From Antilocapra americana (Eukaryota; Chordata; Mammalia; Artiodactyla; Antilocapridae): a DNA stretch of 64,000 nucleotides. The notes under the pieces were generated by a model. That model did no database searches. It saw only the letters and a program-made list of their open reading frames with translations, and had not been told where the DNA came from. Position 1 is the first letter of the stretch; each line of letters opens with the position of its first letter. Of this stretch, positions 58,061 to 64,000 are shown piece after piece. The stretch spans positions 6,461,402 through 6,525,401 of the forward strand of contig ML664174.1 in the NCBI GenBank assembly GCA_007570785.1. The letters are read 5' to 3'. A program made the translations under genes and the position numbers.

Positions 58061-59364
58061 CATCAAAAGAACCTCTTTAACCATAGATCCCTCTAGCTAC
58101 TGCTTTCTCAGTTTTTCCTGACATTAAAACTAAATAAATAATTGAAACAGCTTACTCTTTTTCCCAAAGGACTTTTTCATAACTAACTAGACTGACCTTC
58201 CTCTGAGGATTTTCAACAACAGATTTACCTTTTTCGCTTAAAGTGCTATCCAAGTCTGCCTGAAACTGTGCACAAGGGATATCCATTAAATTAACTCTAG
58301 CTAATGATAATTTTGTATCAAATGAGATTATATCAATATAATAATCTTACATTCTTGTTATAGACTTAAGAAAGCAAATAATCGTGACTGATCTAAAAAT
58401 AAAAGGTTAATCCATTTGGGGAAAAGAGTTTTGACAAATCCTATGAAAAGCCCAGTAAATGCAAGATTACAAATATTTCCCTGTAAAATTTTCCTACTTC
58501 CACTTTTAATCCAAGATGCACTAAAAAATGAATAAAAGCTGCCACAACTACATTATCAAACAATTGGCGGTCATATTAGTAAGGCAAGGTAAACTAACAT
58601 ATAGTGATCTCCTTGTATCTCAGATTTTAAAAAAAAGGACTTCTTTCTTAAGAACAGTAAAAACACAATCAGTATCAGCTACCTTTCATAATGAAGCTTG
58701 CATCAACACCCCTGAAGAAAATGCATCTAAGCCAGTTCCCATGTCTTTCCAGAGCATTTATTTTTGACTGTCAGGGATGATTCAGCTCCATAACCTACTT
58801 AGACCCAAGGCTGACGGAGAAGGAAAGGATCTTTAATCCATCAAGAGCCCATGGAGTGGCTATGAAGAGCCAAAAAGTCTAAGTCACAGCTCTCTGTCCT
58901 TCTAGCGCTTTCTATTTAGTGTGCTGGAGAACAAGGCAGTTCAGCAGGCTTCACCGTTTTCAAATGCACCATTAGAAGACTGCACGATTTAGACTCAATG
59001 TCTAATAGAAAAGCTTCACAAGATTGTCTATGGAAATGTCATCCGAATAGAGCTGGAAGACTGAATGAAAGTTGGCAGACATGCTGATGTTAAGTGGCAT
59101 TTCACACTCAAAAGCATCCACATGGAAGAAAAAGATTTGCATTTGTAGTACAGAATAAAAACAAACATTAAAAGATTTTCAAATAAGGGAATGTGTAAAG
59201 ATAGAAAAATAAGAGCATGTGTTGAAAAGCAGTCTTCTTATTTTCCACATTTACTTATGCTTAAAGATATATTCAAAGCTAAATACAGGAATACCATATG
59301 TAGCTCTAAACCCTTACCAAATGTAAAACAGGATGGTTTTTCTCCTCACTGAATCATCATTTAA
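58061..59364. other. unique DNA, nothing firm
   Basis: 58780-59120 is GC-balanced with several CpGs and repeat-free; possibly conserved non-coding. A 79-codon plus-strand frame at 58528-58767 is unsupported. Confidence 0.35.
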
Positions 59365-60115
59365 TAACAACATTTAATAAAACTTCGCTGAGTGTCTACT
59401 ATAGACCAGGTACTCCACAGGGAATACACTGATGAGCAAACATTCCATGCCTCCTGCCATCGGGGATCTAGAGAAGAGACAAGGACCTATCACATGTAAG
59501 GAACACCATGTTGATACAATGATATGGGACAGACCACAGGGCACCAAACTGCAGGAAAGCCTATCTGAGGAAGTAAAATTTAGGTTGAGAACAGAAGGCT
59601 AAGCAAGAAAGACGGGTGATGAAAGAGGCAGTAGAACAGTATGTGAAAGAGCTGAACAAACAAGAAAGGAATTAAATTCAATAGAGGGCCAAGGCATGCA
59701 CATGGGGAACCATGGTACAAGGTAAAGCTGAAGAGGTAAGACCTAATCAAGAAGGGCTCTGCCTTAAGAACTACAAGAAGTCACTGGAATGTTTAAAAAA
59801 GGGAATAATGTTATCGGCTTTGCATTCTTTAGAAGATTGTTCGGTCTACAGTGTGGAGTATGGAACCGTGTGGTACAGGAGTGAGTAACAGAAAGCTATG
59901 ATCACAATCCTGTGAGAGATGATAGATCTTTGGACTGGAATAGCAGCATCAAAGGAAAAAGAGATGAGGGAAAATGGAAGAAATATTTAGGAGGTAGAAT
60001 TATCAGAATTTTGCTTGGTGATACAATGTAGGGAAGGAAGAAGGAGAGGACAAACCTACCTTCCAGGCTTCTGATTTGGACTACTGGGAGATGAAATCAC
60101 TGGAGGTAGACAGGC
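59365..60115 (-). repeat. L2 LINE body and 3' end
   Basis: Antisense L2: 'gctgagtgtctactatagac', 'caggtactccacagggaata', 'gaggtaagacctaatcaaga', 'cactggaatgtttaaaaaag' and 'ggaataatgttatcggcttt'. The BovB copy follows directly and may lie inside it. Confidence 0.55.
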
Positions 60116-60149
60116 TTGGAGAGAGATGGATGGGAAAGTAACAAGATTA

Positions 60150-61115
60150 GGATTCAGTTCAGTTCTGTCGCTCAGTCGTGTCAGACTCTTTGAGACCCCA
60201 TGAAATGCGGCACGCCAAGCTTCCATCACCAACTCCCGGAGTCCACCCAAACCCATGTCCATCGAGTCAGTGATGCCATCCAGCCGTCTCATCCTCTGTT
60301 GTCCCCTTCTCCTGCTGCCCGCAATCCTTCCCAGCATCAGGGTCTTTTCCAATGAGTCAGCTCTTCGCAGGAGGTGGCCAAAGTATTGGAGTTTCAGCTT
60401 CAACATCAGTCCCTCCAATGAACACCCAGGACTGATCTCCTTACAGTCCAAGGGACTCTCAAGAGTCTTCTCCAACACCACAGTTCAAAAGCATCAATTA
60501 TTTGGCTCTCAGCCTTTTTCACCATCCAACTCCCACATCCATACATGACTACTGGAAAAACCATAGCCTTGACTAGATGGACCTTCGTTGGCAAAGTAAT
60601 GTCTCTGCTTTTAAATATGCTATCCAGGTTGGCCATAAGTTTCCTTCCAAGGAGTAGGCATCTTTTGATTTCCTGGATGCAATCACCATCTGCAGTGATT
60701 TTGGAGCCCCCAAAAATAAAGTCTGACACTTTTTCCACTGTTTTCCCATCTATTTCCCATGAAGTGATGGGATCAGATGCCATGATCTTAGTTTTCTTAA
60801 TGTTGAGCCTTAAGCCAATTTTTTCACTCTCCACTTTCACTTTCATCAAGAAGCTTTTTAGTTCCTCTTCACTTTCTGCCATAAGAGTGGTGTCATCTGG
60901 ATATCTGAGGTTATTGATATTTCTCCCAGCAATCTTGATTCCAGCTTGTGCTTCCTCCAGCCCAGCGTTTCTCATAATGTGCTCTGCAGATAAGTTAAAT
61001 AAGCAGGGTGACAATATACAGCCTTGATATACTCCTTTTCCTATTTGGAACCAGTCTGTTGTTCCATGTCCAGTTCTAACTGTTGCTTCCTGACCTGTAT
61101 ACAGGTTTCTCAAGT
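60150..61115 (-). mobile_element. BovB LINE, 5'-truncated (~1 kb)
   Basis: 3' end at left ('gattcagttcagttctgtcg'); the 5' truncation point is in RT at about 61115 ('tatacaggtttctcaagta'). Sequence is the same as 35235-36240 of the larger copy, with many private differences, and also in minus orientation. Confidence 0.95.
60406..61113 (-). pseudogene. BovB RT fragment with altered catalytic motif
   Basis: 235 codons in one frame: VYQGCILSPCLFNLSAEHI, then LRYPDDTTLMAE, KKTKIMASDPITSWEIDGKT and DAFELWCWRRLLRVPW. The catalytic YADD reads YPDD (codon CCA for Ala) at about 60890-60900. The frame ends near VLGVHWRD, and the last C-terminal part continues in another frame at 60056-60481. Better preserved in frame than the 35-38 kb copy, yet truncated before the first catalytic Asp block. 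Confidence 0.92.
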
Positions 61116-61309
61116 ATTGGGAATAAAATGTGACATGTTTAGGAAGCCAGACCTGAGTGGGTTCTAAAATTAGGAGGAGATAAAAACTGGAGAAGAGGTG
61201 TGATGGGTAAAAGAAACATAGGGTGTTAAATATGTAGCTGAAATAGGATAATTAGCTTCATAAAATTAGAAGCCTATAGAAAGGAAAGCAATAATAATAT
61301 AACAAAAAC

Positions 61310-61545
61310 CTTTCTTTTGAGTGCGTACTTTGTCCCAACCACAAAACTTACTAGCACTTTAAAAATATGAAATCTTTCCAGCTTCACAACTCTATGATAT
61401 AAATATTATTATCTCCAACTAAGCACACAGAAACTGAGGCTAAGAGATATTACATACTTTGCCCAAAATTTCGTAACAACAGACCTAAAATTTGAATCCA
61501 TATGTCTGATTACAAAATCCACATTCATAGTTACCATACCTTACA
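61310..61545 (-). repeat. MIR SINE, near full length
   Basis: Antisense MIR: 'gagtgcgtactttgtcccaa', 'atattattatctccaactaa', 'cacacagaaactgaggctaa' and 'atttgaatccatatgtctga'. Confidence 0.75.
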
Positions 61546-61736
61546 CAAGATTAGAGAAAAATCAAGATACCTGTAAGGTGAAAAAGGATGGGCCCCAGGC
61601 TTTAGGAAATGAGGAAAGCCTTTTTTTCATAACAGACAGGACAGAGTAAGAAAAAAAAAAAACATGTAGAAAGGTTTACTTCTAATGGCAAATGAGGAAC
61701 AGGTTTTCCATTTGAAGATTTCTATCTTTCCTATTG

Positions 61737-61951
61737 GTGCTTCCCAGATGGCACAGTGGTAAAGAATCTGCCTGCCAATGCAGGAGACTCAAGAGACACA
61801 GGTCCGATTCCTGGGTCAAGAAGATCCCCTGGCATAGAAATGACAACCTGCTCCTGTATTCTTGCCTAGAAAATTCCATGGACAGAGGAGCCTGGCAGGC
61901 TGTAGTCCAGGAGGTCGCAAAAGAGTCAGACACAAGTGAGCACACACATAG
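61737..61951 (+). repeat. Bov-tA SINE
   Basis: Complete copy, 'gtgcttcccagatggcacag' to 'cagacacaagtgagcacaca'. Duplication ATCTTTCCTATTG (61724-61736) and ATCTTTCTTATTG (61952-61964). Confidence 0.95.
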
Positions 61952-62034
61952 ATCTTTCTTATTGACCTGGAAGTAGTCATTTGCTGAGAATTGAGACAGG
62001 ATTAAAGAGTAGAAAATAACTGAAACTGTCACCC

Positions 62035-62240
62035 ATTCACTCAACAAAAGCCACTGGGTACTATTCTAGGCACAGGGAATATAGTAGTAAAACAAAACAA
62101 AGTTACCAGTTCATATGATCCTTACATTTATGCAGGGGAACACATAAACAAGCAAACAAGATAATTTCACACTGTGATATGCTACTGGAGGAAATTAATC
62201 AGGATCACAAGGCCAAGAGAGCTTAGGGAGAACTGCTTTA
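62035..62240 (-). repeat. L2 LINE 3' end
   Basis: Antisense: 'cattcactcaacaaaagcca', 'ctattctaggcacagggaat' and 'gcaggggaacacataaacaa'. Confidence 0.55.
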
Positions 62241-62734
62241 TATGAGGTGCTCAGGGGGATGCAAGCTGAGTCTAGCAGGAAAAGCCCCAGGTGAAACAGA
62301 CTGCCATGGAGGATGCAGGAGAGGGTTATTTAGGGAATAACACAAGGCTTCTGGGTAATGCTGAGAGCACAGATGAGGTGAGGGTCATGTATTGATGGAG
62401 ACATTAATCTGCCTCAAGCTATACTTTTCTCCCACTGAATTTAGCAGCTTGGGAGCAATTGTAGAAAAAGCTCAGAGTCACCCACAGTTGTGAAAACACC
62501 AAGCAGACATGACTGATAACGGGGCACTGGAGTTCAGCAAGCTGACAAGAGATAAGTTAAGAGTTAGAGTGCATGGAATCTAAAGTGAAGAGAAAAGGGA
62601 GTGAAGAATACGTGCCATGTAATAGCAAGTCCCTGAAAGGCTGAAGATTTGGTGTATAAGCTGGAAAGATAAGGAAATTAGGGCACAGAAAAGAAATACC
62701 AGTTAGGTTAGCTGAGTAGCAAAGGCATCCCCAG
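62241..62734. other. unique or L2-derived DNA
   Basis: May continue the antisense L2 body, but the match is too weak to state. Confidence 0.3.
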
Positions 62735-62746
62735 AGAAGCTGAGTA

Positions 62747-63003
62747 CTGGACTTCCCTAGTGGTCCAGTGGATAAGAATCCACCTGCCAATAAGAGGGAT
62801 GAAGGTTCTATCCCTGGTCCGGGAAGATTCCACATGCGGCGGGACAACTAGGTTTGTGCACCACAACGACTGAAGCCCTGCATGCCCTAGAGCCCACTCT
62901 GCAACAAGAGAAGCCACTGCAATGAGAAGCCCATGTTCTGCAACTAGAGAAAAGCTGCGTGCAGCAACAAAGACCCAGCTCAGTCAAAAATAAATAAATA
63001 GAA
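62747..63003 (+). repeat. CHR-type tRNA-Glu SINE
   Basis: 'gacttccctagtggtccagt', 'tctatccctggtccgggaag', 'accacaacgactgaagccct' and 'gcaacaaagacccagctcag', then an AAATAAATA tail. Duplication AGAAGCTGAGTA (62735-62746) and AGAAGCAGAGTA (63004-63015). Confidence 0.9.
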
Positions 63004-63015
63004 AGAAGCAGAGTA

Positions 63016-63649
63016 TTTTACAACAGGTGAAGAAATCGTGGTCTAAAAGAGGTAGGGGTAGCCTAGGGAGACAAGGACCCTGTGACAGAGGAAGTGTGGG
63101 GAAAATGAGGAGCATCCTTTCAGAAGAGCTATTTTAAAAAAAAAAATAGCATTTTAGGGGAGAGCCAGACCTTAAGTCAAGAGGAGGCTTCCTAAGAGTG
63201 GCTTACCAATGCTGAAATTTCAGACATGCCTGCCATCATGGCATCTGATCCTTGTGTGAAGGAACCAATTCTCAGGGTGCAGTATTCCCCATCTATTGCT
63301 TCTCTTTTGCCCCGATTCCTCTAATATGACATTAACGTAGTAAAGGCAGAAATCCAAGAAAACCACTAGTCTGGAATAAACATCCTTTTAGACAAATTAA
63401 AAAAAAATTATACTTGGAAAAAAAAGAAAGCAAAGCTGCCATGTTGACATCAGAACAGTAAAGCAGTTTATTTAGAGAGTCATTTGAACAAGGCAGACAC
63501 AGTTTAAGGACCCAGGGGGGTTTTCAGTTTCCACCATCTGGTTATTTCCCCAAGTCCTCTGCCATGCATCACAAAGTTCTCTGTGAATCCACTTAAAAAG
63601 GAAAGGGCTAACACTCCTTTTTATTTCCTTTAACACTGCCCTCAATAAA
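63016..63649. other. unique DNA, nothing recognised
   Basis: No repeat or gene seen. Confidence 0.4.
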
Positions 63650-63805
63650 AGGTGGTACATCCAAAGGATAAAATAAATATTCAGCCACAAAAATCACAGT
63701 ACAAAAATATGTTTACTTATGTGGAAAGGTATTCTTTTCTCATTGTTGAGCATAAAAAGTAGACTTTAAAAAAAGATATTGAGTATGAGCTTATTTTTGC
63801 AAACA
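63650..63805 (+). repeat. old L1M ORF2 end / 3' UTR
   Basis: 'aggtggtacatccaaaggat', 'aaatattcagccacaaaaat' and 'cattgttgagcataaaaagt' resemble L1ME 3' regions. Confidence 0.5.
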
Positions 63806-63814
63806 GTGAATGTT

Positions 63815-64000
63815 TTTTATTGCAGTTACATATGCATAACATAAAATTTACCATTTTAACTGTTTTCAAATGTACAGTTGGGTGACATTAGATAGTGTTA
63901 CATTATTGTGCCACCATCATTACCATCCATCTCCTGAACTTTTTCATCTTCCCAAAAACTTAACTTCTATACCTATCACACAAAAATAATAAATTTTTAC
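63815..64000 (-). repeat. L1M-type 3' end, running out of the window
   Basis: Antisense 3' UTR: 'catataaca'-like 'catatgcataacataaaatt', 'taccattttaactgttttca', 'ttgtgccaccatcattacca' and 'tccatctcctgaactttttc'. Incomplete at the window edge. Confidence 0.55.

Noticed and set aside
1..64000. tRNA genes suggested by A/B-box-like blocks
   Set aside because: All such blocks are the tRNA-Glu-derived heads of Bov-tA or CHR SINEs, or MIR cores; none is an intact tRNA.

Overview
This window is nuclear DNA from a ruminant, most likely a bovid. It is full of retroposons that occur together only in ruminants: Bov-tA and Bov-A2 SINEs, BovB (RTE-clade) LINE copies and their 3' fragments, and bovine-type L1 copies. 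Older mammalian repeats lie among them: MIR, L2, L1M, MER2, MER5A-like and a MaLR-type LTR. There is no operon, phage, CRISPR array, rRNA, tRNA or dense gene content. Base composition is AT-rich. The simplest reading is a gene desert or long introns. No complete protein-coding gene could be recognised; four weak minus-strand exon candidates (about 0.5 kb, 5.2-5.8 kb, 23.9 kb and 45.2-45.5 kb) are given with low confidence.

Layout. 0-9 kb: MIR, L1M, MER2 and Bov-tA pieces in mostly unique DNA. 9.5-13.5 kb: a nested stack in which an L2 (minus) carries a CHR-type SINE, and that SINE carries a 2.2-kb 5'-truncated L1 with a perfect 19-bp target-site duplication. The L1 still reads through most of ORF2 except for one stop codon. 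14-32 kb: about a dozen Bov-tA/Bov-A2 SINEs, four short BovB 3' ends, a 135-bp L1 stub with a perfect 14-bp duplication, and an (AG)n tract holding a 10-N assembly gap. 32-34.3 kb: old L1 pieces. 35.2-38.3 kb: an almost full-length BovB on the minus strand with decayed endonuclease and reverse transcriptase frames; at its 5' edge lies one copy of a local ~115-bp duplication whose other copy is 1 kb away.

42.3-44.4 kb: three L1 copies nested in each other. 45.6-46.0 kb: a solitary MaLR-type LTR. 46.0-50.15 kb: about 4 kb with no recognisable repeat. 51.55-52.44 kb: a mariner element whose catalytic middle is missing, with a Bov-tA SINE sitting exactly at the gap. 53.4-56.1 kb: another repeat-poor stretch. 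59.4-61.1 kb: an old L2 carrying a 5'-truncated BovB whose RT motif is YPDD instead of YADD. 61.3-64 kb: MIR, Bov-tA, L2, CHR-type SINE and L1M ends.

Nothing here acts as a gene system. What the sequence records is layered transposition: Mesozoic/early-mammal repeats (MIR, L2), then L1M, MER2, MER5A and MaLR, then the artiodactyl SINEs and L1s, then BovB, Bov-tA and Bov-A2. Family names come from recognising consensus-like motifs by eye; boundaries are good to about 10-20 bp unless a target-site duplication is quoted.
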